The notes under the pieces were generated by a model. The model made no database searches. It saw nothing but the letters and a program-made list of their open reading frames with translations, and was not told where the DNA came from. Positions 1-7,098 of a stretch of 64,000 bases of DNA are shown in pieces; positions within the stretch are counted from its first letter, which is position 1, and each line of letters starts with the position of its first letter. Position numbers and translations under genes: made by a program. Origin of the DNA: Exiguobacterium sp. RIT594 (lineage in GTDB: Bacteria > Bacillota > Bacilli > Exiguobacteriales > Exiguobacteriaceae). Location of the stretch: contig NZ_QPKF01000001.1 in assembly GCF_003339585.1 (NCBI RefSeq), forward strand, positions 1,240,001 to 1,304,000, read 5' to 3'.

Positions 1-1167
1 GACAAGTTCCGCTGCATCGTACATCATCTCGATCTGTAACGGTTGACCGTCTTTTTCGCGAACCTTTTTCCCGTCCGGTATTTTCCAGCCGGCTTCGTCG
101 AGGAGCGTTTTAGCCTTTTCAACATCAAAGTCCCGTTTTTCAACGTTCAGTTTTGATGTATACGGCAGGTTCGGCGGCAGGATGAAGTCAGCAGGTGCTT
201 CAAGACCGGATGTGATACCTTCAACGAGTGTCTTTTTATCAAAACCGTATTGCAGGGCTTGACGGACGCGTTCGTCTGCCAGCTGTTTTTTCTTCGTGTT
301 CATGATCAACAGACGTGTCGCGACCGGCTCCGACATCGTCGTCTTATAGGATTTCGTTACTTTCAGTTGATTATAGGCGTCAACACTGATCGCTCCTTCG
401 CCGAAAATCAAATCGATGTCGCCTTTTTCAAAAGCGAGTACGCGGCTTTCGGCATCCGGAATGATGTCGACCTTGATTTTCTTCACTTTCGGCTTCGGTC
501 CCCAGTAGTTTTTGTTGACCTTAAATGTCGCATATTGATCCGCCTTGTACTCGTCGAGCACCCACGGACCGGTTCCGACTTCTTGTTCGACGCCTTTTGA
601 CGTGTCGCCATTTTTCGGGAAGCCCGCTTCGCCGAGGAAGCGGACCGGACGGACGACCGCCAGTTCCTGAATCGTCGGATAGTACGCTTCCGATAAGGTC
701 ATCCGGAACGTCTGCTTGTCGACGGCTTCCGTTTTTTCGATTTTTGAGATGAAGCCAAGCCAGCTATGTAAGGCTTTGTTTTTGAGGACGGCATCAAAGT
801 TCTTTTTGACGATCGTCGCGTCAAACGTCGAACCGTCCGAGAACTTCACATCGTCACGTAACGTGAACGTATACGTTTTACCGTCTTTTGAAATATCCCA
901 TGATTTCGCGAGGAACGGTTCGAGCTTCCCGCCTTCCGCGTAATGGACGAGTGGCTCATAGACCATCGACTGGGCGAACAGTTGCGACGGGTTGTAGACA
1001 TGCGGATTCATCTCGCCGATGTCACGCGGCCAGGCCATCGTTAACGTATCTTTATTTTTCTTATTGTCAGCACCTTCGTTCGGGTTTGAACAACCGAACA
1101 ACAGTGTCGTAATCGAGAGGATGGAAACAGCTTGAATGATGGATTTCTTACGGCGTGAAACGTTCAT
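1..1167 (-). CDS. nikA: NikA-like ABC transporter substrate-binding lipoprotein (3' end cut by window)
   Basis: Extracellular solute-binding lipoprotein of the oligopeptide/nickel class; 389 residues are visible and the C-terminus lies outside the window. Residues 1-26 form a lipoprotein signal (RRKK, hydrophobic core, lipobox LLFGC with C26). The mature N-terminus has the NikA-type block AWPRDIGEMNPHVYNPSQLF followed by SMVYEPLV, and later GTGPW and NYWG, all typical of NikA/CntA rather than generic OppA. It would hand a metal or metal-chelate to an ABC permease presumably encoded next, to the left. GGGAGT precedes the ATG. The promoter is overlapped by a Fur-like box, suggesting metal-dependent repression. 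Substrate (nickel, cobalt, iron chelate or a staphylopine-like metallophore) cannot be told from sequence. Confidence 0.85.
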   Translation of the reverse strand, partial: MNVSRRKKSIIQAVSILSITTLLFGCSNPNEGADNKKNKDTLTMAWPRDIGEMNPHVYNPSQLFAQSMVYEPLVHYAEGGKLEPFLAKSWDISKDGKTYTFTLRDDVKFSDGSTFDATIVKKNFDAVLKNKALHSWLGFISKIEKTEAVDKQTFRMTLSEAYYPTIQELAVVRPVRFLGEAGFPKNGDTSKGVEQEVGTGPWVLDEYKADQYATFKVNKNYWGPKPKVKKIKVDIIPDAESRVLAFEKGDIDLIFGEGAISVDAYNQLKVTKSYKTTMSEPVATRLLIMNTKKKQLADERVRQALQYGFDKKTLVEGITSGLEAPADFILPPNLPYTSKLNVEKRDFDVEKAKTLLDEAGWKIPDGKKVREKDGQPLQIEMMYDAAELV

Positions 1168-1191
1168 AGTGGACAGGACTCCCATTCGTAT

Positions 1192-1206
1192 TGATAATCA
1201 TTTTCA
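1192..1206. promoter_or_regulatory. Fur-box-like operator
   Basis: TGATAATCATTTTCA is a 7-1-7 inverted repeat with one mismatch to the Bacillus Fur box (TGATAAT-N-ATTATCA). It lies immediately downstream of the -10 box of the NikA-like gene, where bound repressor would block transcription. PerR and Zur boxes are related, but the TGATAAT half-site fits Fur best. Confidence 0.6.
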
Positions 1207-1236
1207 ATTGTAAGAGTCGGTACTAAGAATTGTCAA
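1207..1236 (-). promoter_or_regulatory. Sigma-A promoter of the NikA-like gene
   Basis: Read on the minus strand, TTGACA (1236-1231) and TACAAT (1212-1207) are separated by 18 bases, about 40 bases before the ATG at 1167. The -35 box is perfect and the -10 box has one mismatch. Confidence 0.7.
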
Positions 1237-1271
1237 TGGATAATCGGTGAAAGTGTTGATTTTGCTGTGTT

Positions 1272-2117
1272 TTACGATGAGGTCGAATTATTTTTGTATT
1301 GCATATATGACGTTTCAACAAATTCGAAAAACCACCCAGGCATATAGTAAAACGAAATGAGTCCACCAATCCACTTACTTATGTCAGCTAATCCCTCTAT
1401 CGCCAGCGAGAAATTCAATACACTACCGACTAGTAGAATAATATGAAAACATGCCTTTTTTTGAGCAATCTGCCTATTTCTAGTTTCAATTGAAAACCGA
1501 TTTTTAAAGTCTGTACGATAGTAACACCATTCAAACAGAGTTGTATGCGACGACAAGGATAAAAAGAAGAACCAACCGACTAAACCACCAGTCAACCACA
1601 ATTCATTCCACTGGAGGAACGGTATCATGGTAGTCAAGACACACGTGCTGAATATGAATGGCATGAGAACGAAAAACAAGACCTGATCGACGAAGAAACA
1701 GAAACGACTTTTTAAAAAGTTCCAAAACGTTTTTTTGTCTCGATTTGGACCAACCTGATTTTCCTCGTTTGAAGATTCATCTTTTACAATCAAAGGACTG
1801 ATTGTGAGAAGAAAAATAAGTGCCAGAACGATTAAGGCAATTCCTTTCAGCGAAACGCCACCACCTCTGTGCAGATTCTCTAACAAAAGAGCAGTCGCAT
1901 ACAGAATAATTAAAAGATAACCCGCAAACAGAAGATAGTTGCTCCGTCCTGTTCGCTCAAAGACGATTCGTCCACGGATCAGTTGCCGGATCATCGTTTC
2001 ATACCAACAAATGAAGCAATCCATTGGACGATATAATTGATGGATGACATACATGAATCGACCGACAATGCCGTAAGATAGGAAGCATACTAAAAAGCTA
2101 CTGAAGATCATGCCCAT
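1272..2117 (-). CDS. Hypothetical polytopic membrane protein
   Basis: A 281-residue protein with about six hydrophobic segments (roughly 1-22, 62-80, 91-110, 140-165, 172-192 and 224-247) and a charged linker near 112-132 (DESSNEENQ). No family recognised. A purine-rich GGAGAGG lies upstream of the ATG at 2117. It sits alone on the minus strand between the metal-binding lipoprotein and the DUF1349 gene, with a terminator between it and the latter, so it is probably monocistronic. Function unknown. Confidence 0.6.
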   Translation of the reverse strand: MGMIFSSFLVCFLSYGIVGRFMYVIHQLYRPMDCFICWYETMIRQLIRGRIVFERTGRSNYLLFAGYLLIILYATALLLENLHRGGGVSLKGIALIVLALIFLLTISPLIVKDESSNEENQVGPNRDKKTFWNFLKSRFCFFVDQVLFFVLMPFIFSTCVLTTMIPFLQWNELWLTGGLVGWFFFLSLSSHTTLFEWCYYRTDFKNRFSIETRNRQIAQKKACFHIILLVGSVLNFSLAIEGLADISKWIGGLISFYYMPGWFFEFVETSYMQYKNNSTSS

Positions 2118-2142
2118 TCCATTTCCTCTCCCTTTACAAATA

Positions 2143-2170
2143 AAGCACTCATAAGATGATATGAGTGCTT
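2143..2170 (-). terminator. Rho-independent terminator of the DUF1349 gene
   Basis: AAGCACTCAT and ATGAGTGCTT form a perfect 10-bp stem with an 8-base loop. On the minus strand it is followed by a T-rich tail (TTTATTTG). Confidence 0.75.
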
Positions 2171-2187
2171 AAGTAATCTGATTTTAT

Positions 2188-2751
2188 TTATACTTCGCGA
2201 CAATCAAACGCCAGTATTTCGACGTCACACCCTTGCCCTTCGAGATTCGGACTGCAGGCATATGGACCGACTTTCCAGTCCCCTTCCGCATGCAGGTGGG
2301 CAATCCGTAACTGCTCCTTCGTCTCACCGTCGACGAAGTACAGCTCGACGTCCTGGTTTTTGAAGACGAGCTCAAACGTCAATGGCTGATCAAAGACCGT
2401 GTTGTCGATATCACGCGATGACCAGTCAGAGTAACCGAATGATGTGACGACGGCTCCGAGATGTGATTTTCCATCCGGAATGAATTCCGCTGAAACTTTT
2501 AGCCAGTTGTCTTCGTTTAAATAGAGAAGGATCCCCGCCTGGTCGTACGTCAGTCGCGGATGCAGCTTCACTTCGATTCGGCAGGAGAAAGACGGTGCCG
2601 GGATCGGTTTAAGTAAGCCATGACCAGTCATCCGGTTAAATTGATAATACGTATTGCGCCAAAAGTCGGTATCGCCCTCTGTCGTGAATTTCAATTGTTC
2701 GTGCATGTCGATATTAGTCGGCTGGTTAAGCCATTCGTAGTTTTTCCACAT
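2188..2751 (-). CDS. DUF1349 family concanavalin-like protein
   Basis: A 187-residue single-domain protein that fits the DUF1349 family (beta-jelly-roll/concanavalin fold). Typical features are DFWRNTYYQF near residue 30, the core strand DQAGILLYLNEDNWLKVSAE around 78-97, and the C-terminal VGPYACSP. No signal peptide, so cytosolic. The family includes proteins annotated as regulators of enolase 1 in yeast, but the biochemical role is not established and carbohydrate binding is a guess. Start supported by AGGAGGAAACACC directly before the ATG. Divergent from the VbhA/Fic pair. Confidence 0.85.
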   Translation of the reverse strand: MWKNYEWLNQPTNIDMHEQLKFTTEGDTDFWRNTYYQFNRMTGHGLLKPIPAPSFSCRIEVKLHPRLTYDQAGILLYLNEDNWLKVSAEFIPDGKSHLGAVVTSFGYSDWSSRDIDNTVFDQPLTFELVFKNQDVELYFVDGETKEQLRIAHLHAEGDWKVGPYACSPNLEGQGCDVEILAFDCREV

Positions 2752-2792
2752 GGTGTTTCCTCCTGATTTTATATTTCTTTATAAGTAGCCGT

Positions 2793-2800
2793 GTTATAAT
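2793..2800 (+). promoter_or_regulatory. Extended -10 promoter of the VbhA/Fic pair
   Basis: TGTTATAAT (2792-2800) is a perfect TATAAT with an upstream TGn extension, 35 bases before the vbhA-like ATG. No good -35 box is seen at the right distance, which is usual for extended -10 promoters. Confidence 0.55.
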
Positions 2801-2835
2801 GAGTATATATATTTTCCAGGAAGAGGTTGAGTTAA

Positions 2836-3021
2836 ATGAAAAATCTTACGCAAAACGAACGAAAAAAAGAGATTCGTTTCGCCATCGGAATGGCAGCCAT
2901 TGACGGTGGTCAACCTAGTGATTTCACAAAAAAACTGCTATCTCAATATGAGCACGGTCTAATCAATTCGACACAATTAAAACAAGCTATTTTAAAGCAA
3001 TATACTAAAGTCGAGTATTAA
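2836..3021 (+). CDS. VbhA-like antitoxin of a Fic system
   Basis: A 61-residue helical protein directly upstream of fic, matching the antitoxin VbhA family: an N-terminal inhibitory helix (about 10-24), a PSDFTK-type turn, then a C-terminal helix. In class I Fic systems the antitoxin inserts an (S/T)xxxE(G/N) motif into the Fic active site to block ATP binding. Here the equivalent positions read M19-A-A-I-D23-G24, so the glutamate is replaced by aspartate and the Ser/Thr by Met. GGAAGAGG precedes the ATG. The stop is 4 bases from the fic start, so translation is probably coupled. The pair is visibly AT-richer than its neighbours, suggesting transfer. Confidence 0.8.
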   Translation: MKNLTQNERKKEIRFAIGMAAIDGGQPSDFTKKLLSQYEHGLINSTQLKQAILKQYTKVEY

Positions 3022-3025
3022 TGAA

Positions 3026-3748
3026 ATGGATCCGTATGTTTATAAAAATTCAACTGTTTTAATAAATAAATTAGATATTAGAGATGAACAAGAGTTAATT
3101 CAGGTAGAAGCTCAAATTATCATTGCCGCTATATTAGATCGACACTCTATATTAGAGCAGGTTAATTTTTTTATGCCTGACTCCTTGCAAATTGTACATC
3201 GTTTTCTGTTTAACGATTTATACGAATGGGCAGGAAAATTCCGTAGTATTGATATTTATAAGAACGAGCCTGTATTAAATGGATTGACTATAAGCTATAG
3301 TAAAGCATCCGAAATTGATCATGATTTAGATACCATTTATCAGTGGATGAAGGATATAGATTGGAGTTCGAGCAATCCTCATCTAAATGATCATTTCTCA
3401 AAATTCATTACTGATGTTTGGAGAGTACACCCATTTAGAGAAGGTAATACACGAACCGTTTCAATCTACATGAAATCATTTGCTGATAGTCAAGGATTTT
3501 CATTTAATGCAGAGTTAATTTCCAAGAATGCATCGTTCTTCAGAAATTCACTCGTTTTAGCAGCTGTAGAAGAAGCTCCCGATTCTAGTCACCTTATTCG
3601 AATTATAACGGATGCGTTGACACCCGCGTTTATAACCGAAAAGAATAATTCCGTTCCTTCAAAAAATCAATATCAACAGATTGGAAACTATCGTGTTACG
3701 AATTATGAAGAGAAACCTTTTTATACAAATGAAGATACTGAACTTTAA
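3026..3748 (+). CDS. fic: Fic domain AMP-transferase toxin
   Basis: A 240-residue Fic protein. The catalytic loop HPFREGNTR (H135) fits HxFx(D/E)GNxR, with the catalytic His, the Mg-binding Glu and the phosphate-binding Arg all present. The flap region upstream (around NGLTISYSK) and FNDLYEWAG near 62-70 also fit. Known class I Fic toxins such as VbhT AMPylate targets including DNA gyrase and topoisomerase IV; the target here is unknown. It follows its antitoxin with a 4-base gap and ends at a strong terminator, so the pair is a self-contained cassette. The C-terminal 40 residues (PSKNQYQQ...) are low-complexity and may be disordered. Confidence 0.92.
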   Translation: MDPYVYKNSTVLINKLDIRDEQELIQVEAQIIIAAILDRHSILEQVNFFMPDSLQIVHRFLFNDLYEWAGKFRSIDIYKNEPVLNGLTISYSKASEIDHDLDTIYQWMKDIDWSSSNPHLNDHFSKFITDVWRVHPFREGNTRTVSIYMKSFADSQGFSFNAELISKNASFFRNSLVLAAVEEAPDSSHLIRIITDALTPAFITEKNNSVPSKNQYQQIGNYRVTNYEEKPFYTNEDTEL

Positions 3749-3822
3749 TTAGAAAATACCATTCTTATTAATTTCTTGAACGAGAAAAACTTATCGAATC
3801 GTTTGTCTACTCAATAATCGCC

Positions 3823-3854
3823 AAAACACTCAATCATCGAATGAGTGTTTTTTT
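3823..3854. terminator. Terminator after fic
   Basis: AAAACACTCA (3823-3832) pairs with TGAGTGTTTT (3842-3851), followed by a plus-strand T run. It lies between convergent genes and may also stop minus-strand transcripts. Confidence 0.8.
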
Positions 3855-3879
3855 ATCCAAGTTTTTAGCTTTTGATTAC

Positions 3880-4266
3880 TTACGGTTCGTCCGTAAACTG
3901 TTCAAACTCCATATGTTCAGGTGCACGAAAGTCATTATCGTCATAACGTAGTTCCTTGAAGGCATAACCTACGTAAAAGGCCGTATACTCCCCATTTTTT
4001 TCTTTAACATTAAACGCATACGACGTCCGGGCTTCATCGTGGAACGTAATCTCGTAGCCGTAACCGTACTTCGAGAAATGACTTTGCATCTGATACTCGT
4101 CTTTTTCTAGCCCATACTGTTGTTCTAATCTGTCTTCCAAGTACAACTGCCGCAGGATTTTCTGATGAAAGGTATACAAAAAACATGAAACCAATATGAG
4201 CACCATCGAAATCAAAATTAAACGTCCAATCCGCCACTTGCCGTTCACTTTCCAAAAGTGTGTCAT
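3880..4266 (-). CDS. Small membrane-anchored protein, DUF3139-like
   Basis: A 128-residue protein with one transmembrane segment (about 13-32) and an extracytoplasmic C-terminal part. The arrangement of short anchor, then a region YGLEKDEYQ and a beta-rich segment (YGYEITFHDEARTSYAFNV), resembles DUF3139 proteins of Bacilli. Assignment is by general resemblance only. The gene is convergent with fic and divergent from the following membrane protein. Function unknown. Confidence 0.5.
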   Translation of the reverse strand: MTHFWKVNGKWRIGRLILISMVLILVSCFLYTFHQKILRQLYLEDRLEQQYGLEKDEYQMQSHFSKYGYGYEITFHDEARTSYAFNVKEKNGEYTAFYVGYAFKELRYDDNDFRAPEHMEFEQFTDEP

Positions 4267-4362
4267 CCGTGCTCCTTCCCTCCTGTCTTCACGTATGATA
4301 CGGTACGAATAAGGAAGATATTGTTAATACAAGTTCCTACTCTTACGAAAGAAGTGATTCAC

Positions 4363-4836
4363 TTGAAGAAACATCTTTTGAGCCTCTGTTTTCCGGTCGT
4401 CTTTTTAATCGTTCCAGCTTGGACCGATCAACTGTCACCCCTGTTACAGACACTCTTTTTCCTGATGTTGTTCATCTCGGTCTGTTTATCGTTACATACG
4501 GCGTGGAGCCTGCTCAGTCCACGATTCCCAAACTGGACGGCACGCGTCAACAGGCTTCATCCGGCGCTTGGTATCTTGCTTGGTCTCGTTCTCCTGGCAG
4601 CATTCGGCTATCTGTTCTTCACTGTTTTTTCGCTCGTCACGTTCGGGATCCTCCAAAGCATCCTGACGATTGTCCTGATGTACATCGGCCTGGTGATTTT
4701 TGTCTTCCTCCTCAGCTGTTTCGTCGAAGGGATCACGCGTCAAGCCAAAGAGGCGTTGTTTCAGCCCGTCTTGATTTTTGTTTCCGTCTCCTATGTCGTC
4801 TTGACGACGTTCGGGATTTTACAACTTGTCGCTTAA
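4363..4836 (+). CDS. Hypothetical membrane protein
   Basis: About 157 residues with roughly five hydrophobic helices (near 4-20, 25-46, 67-88, 94-118 and 132-155). The frame is open from 4258, but the protein-like sequence begins KKHLLSLCFP, and a TTG at 4363 preceded by GAAAGAAGTG is the most plausible start; the upstream part overlaps the divergent neighbour. No family recognised. A terminator follows directly. Confidence 0.5.
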   Translation: MKKHLLSLCFPVVFLIVPAWTDQLSPLLQTLFFLMLFISVCLSLHTAWSLLSPRFPNWTARVNRLHPALGILLGLVLLAAFGYLFFTVFSLVTFGILQSILTIVLMYIGLVIFVFLLSCFVEGITRQAKEALFQPVLIFVSVSYVVLTTFGILQLVA

Positions 4837-4842
4837 CCTTTT

Positions 4843-4869
4843 AACCCGTCTCAGGACGGGTTTATTTTT
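4843..4869 (+). terminator. Rho-independent terminator
   Basis: AACCCGTC-TCAG-GACGGGTT followed by TTATTTTT on the plus strand. It overlaps the last codons of the convergent VOC gene. Confidence 0.75.
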
Positions 4870-5542
4870 CGTGGTGCAGGACACCTTCTGCATCCAGTCG
4901 CACATGGAGCTTGCCGTCAAGTTCAAGCACGAGCGGACTGGTGACGGCCGGTTTCGGTGAGAACAACCATGTCCGGTCTTCTCGCCCAAGCAACAGATGT
5001 GTCCCGCCTTCCGGTGCTCCGAGGAAATTCAGGAAGTCGACGTTAATCGGTTGATGATACCGGTGAAAGACACCGAGCTCGGCGAATTTTGTTCCGACAC
5101 CAGCGACATCCGGTGTCGTGACGTTCATCTCACCGATATCGAGAATGTCGTCCACCGTAAACGTCTCAAGTGATTTAGCCGGATTGACGTCATGCCGGGC
5201 AATCAATTCGACGACGTTTTCATCCGGATCATAAAAATAAACGGAATGGGCATTGATGTTTTCAAAAAAGATTTCGTCTTCGCCGTCCTCGATCAATAAT
5301 GGGACACGTTGTTGCAACCAGTTCTTCGCCAATTGGAAGGCATCTCCCGGAACGTTAAACGCAAAGTGGTACTGCTTCGGTTGCTGTGTCGTATCGAGTT
5401 CGAAGCGAAGCTGACTCGTTCCGATCTGCACCGCAAACATCGTTTTCGTCTCTTCGATGAGTGGAAAACCAAGTATCTTCATGTAAAAGTCCTGCATCGG
5501 TTTTAACTCATTCGTCCAAAGTGTCGCTACTGTAATTTTCAT
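4862..5542 (-). CDS. VOC superfamily (glyoxalase/dioxygenase-fold) protein
   Basis: About 226 residues containing two vicinal-oxygen-chelate modules. The first (1-125) has MKITVATLWTNELKPMQDFY, GFPL, HFAFNVPG and the strand YFYDPDENVVELI. The second (about 135-215) begins with a similar strand and contains GGTHLLLG. VOC proteins bind a metal through His/Glu residues and act as glyoxalases, dioxygenases or resistance proteins; the substrate is not predictable here. Start chosen at the ATG at 5542, preceded by GGAGGAG; the frame extends 7 codons further without a ribosome site. Divergent from the hydrolase gene. Confidence 0.8.
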   Translation of the reverse strand: MKITVATLWTNELKPMQDFYMKILGFPLIEETKTMFAVQIGTSQLRFELDTTQQPKQYHFAFNVPGDAFQLAKNWLQQRVPLLIEDGEDEIFFENINAHSVYFYDPDENVVELIARHDVNPAKSLETFTVDDILDIGEMNVTTPDVAGVGTKFAELGVFHRYHQPINVDFLNFLGAPEGGTHLLLGREDRTWLFSPKPAVTSPLVLELDGKLHVRLDAEGVLHHEK

Positions 5543-5602
5543 CGTCCATCTCCTCCATCTCATTCCAATCCATTTGCTAGTTTCAGTATACAGTAATTGA
5601 TG

Positions 5603-5632
5603 TATAATACTGGTTAAAAAGTAAGTACATAC
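5603..5632 (+). promoter_or_regulatory. Promoter and GTAC-centred palindrome before the hydrolase
   Basis: TGTATAAT (TATAAT at 5603-5608) is an extended -10 box. About 13 bases downstream lies GTAAGTACATAC (5621-5632), a palindrome around GTAC with one mismatched pair, in the position of an operator overlapping the transcription start. The regulator is unknown. Confidence 0.4.
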
Positions 5633-5656
5633 CTATTTAGAAACGGAGGCAGACAG

Positions 5657-6529
5657 ATGAAACGTTATACACTGGAATGCGGCGGTATTTCAACACAGAT
5701 TACCGAGTGGGGTGAACCGGACCAACCGGTCATTTTCTGCCTGCATGGTCTCGGCGGAACAAGCCTCAGCTTCATCGAACTGGCGGACGCCTTACAACAG
5801 ACGTACCGGATTGTCTCAATTGATGCGCCGGGTCACGGAAAAACGGAGCCGTTCCCGGACGAACGCGACTATCAGTTTGCCCGCTTTTCCAATTGGCTGA
5901 ATCAGCTTTTTGACCAAATCGATATTCAGGACTTTTATTTCCTCTCGCACTCTTGGGGCAGCTTCATCGCCCTCTTTTATCAAAAAGAACAGCCAGACCG
6001 GGTCCTCGGCTCAATCTTGATCGACGGCGGATATCAGAGCAAACGGTTACGCGGGACACCACTCGAACAGGAATCTGCGTTTTACGATACGGATTTCGAA
6101 GAGTCTGTTTCGACGTGGGAAGAATTCCGGGACGTTGCCGTCTACGGACCCAAGATGCGCCGGTCGCCGCTCCTTGATCTGGCCGGTAAGGATTTTGTCC
6201 GGATGCAGGACGGTCGGTACTACTGGCATGCCCGGGCGAAGACGGCGCGTGCGATTCTGACGGCAATGTACCAGGACGAGATTCTCGATTTCCTCGACGA
6301 CGTCCCGGGTGACAACCTGGTGTTACTCCGCGCGACGTTACCGGTCTCAGATGAGCCGTTCCGGCAAGAAGCGATTGCCGTGTGGCAGGAGAAAACCGGC
6401 GGAACCGTCGTGTCTGTTCCGTCGACGTCCCATATCATGCACTGGGATGATCCGGCATTCGTACTGCAGGTGATTCAGGAATACTGGACGAACTCCCTGG
6501 CCGTCAACGAACAACACACTAACATCTGA
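5657..6529 (+). CDS. Alpha/beta hydrolase
   Basis: A 290-residue cytosolic alpha/beta hydrolase with the whole fold: oxyanion strand LHGLGGTS (29-36), SIDAPGHG (54-61), nucleophile elbow SHSWGS with S99, and a C-terminal catalytic His (H259 or H262) in STSHIMHWDDP. The acid residue is probably in the strand near 222-236. Such proteins are esterases, lactonases or C-C bond hydrolases; substrate unknown. GGAGG lies 8 bases before the ATG. It is followed by a bidirectional terminator, so it is monocistronic. Confidence 0.88.
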   Translation: MKRYTLECGGISTQITEWGEPDQPVIFCLHGLGGTSLSFIELADALQQTYRIVSIDAPGHGKTEPFPDERDYQFARFSNWLNQLFDQIDIQDFYFLSHSWGSFIALFYQKEQPDRVLGSILIDGGYQSKRLRGTPLEQESAFYDTDFEESVSTWEEFRDVAVYGPKMRRSPLLDLAGKDFVRMQDGRYYWHARAKTARAILTAMYQDEILDFLDDVPGDNLVLLRATLPVSDEPFRQEAIAVWQEKTGGTVVSVPSTSHIMHWDDPAFVLQVIQEYWTNSLAVNEQHTNI

Positions 6530-6543
6530 AAAGATTGATTAAA

Positions 6544-6573
6544 AAACGACTCCCTCATCATCAGGAGTCGTTT
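6544..6573. terminator. Bidirectional terminator
   Basis: AAACGACTCC and GGAGTCGTTT form a 10-bp stem between convergent genes, with an A run on the left and a T-rich right side. The minus-strand tail is TTTTTT. Confidence 0.75.
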
Positions 6574-6591
6574 GCTTTGTCCATTCTTCGA

Positions 6592-7098
6592 TCAGGCGAT
6601 ATTTTCGATGAATCGCCGGACTTCTTTCCGTGACTTTAACACGATAATTGTCTTCGTCGCTTCGACTTGAGCGAGTCTCGCTCGAATGCCTGGCCGCTGT
6701 TCATCCCGATAACGCCACACCCACTTCAAAAAGGCAACATCAATTTTTTCCGGACAACCGGCTGCCATATCCGGTCGTGACTTGTGCCGGTAGCGGATCG
6801 ACCGTTTCAGAATCCGGTAGACGCAGGTCATTCGCGGCAGATCAAGAAAGATGATCGTATCCGCTGCGTTCAACCGGAGATCCATCGTCCCGCCGTAGTT
6901 CCCGTCAATGATCCAGTCGTCCCGGCTGATCAAATCCGTTTGAATCTGTTGTTGTTCCGCGCGCGGCACTGCCTGCCAGTCTGCCCGCCACAATAAACTG
7001 TCGAGATGATGAACACGGATACCCAGTCGTTGACCAAGTTGCCGGGCTAACGTCGACTTGCCTGATCCACCGGAACCTATTAGCATGATCTTTTTCAT
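6592..7098 (-). CDS. FlaR-like P-loop kinase (DNA topology modulation protein family)
   Basis: About 168 residues of the adenylate-kinase-like P-loop family often annotated as topology modulation protein FlaR. It has Walker A GSGGSGKST near the N-terminus, the segment HHLDSLLW, IIDGNYGGTMDLRL, and IIFLDLPR. Substrate unknown; the family may phosphorylate a small molecule. The ATG at 7098 overlaps the stop of mupG by four bases (ATGA), so translation is coupled; an alternative ATG five codons upstream lies inside mupG. The coupling puts a small-molecule kinase in the same transcript as a MurNAc-6P hydrolase. Confidence 0.82.
   Translation of the reverse strand: MKKIMLIGSGGSGKSTLARQLGQRLGIRVHHLDSLLWRADWQAVPRAEQQQIQTDLISRDDWIIDGNYGGTMDLRLNAADTIIFLDLPRMTCVYRILKRSIRYRHKSRPDMAAGCPEKIDVAFLKWVWRYRDEQRPGIRARLAQVEATKTIIVLKSRKEVRRFIENIA

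Noticed and set aside
4258..4362. Longer N-terminus for the membrane protein at 4363
   Set aside because: The first 35 residues overlap the divergent gene's start, lack a ribosome site and do not look protein-like.
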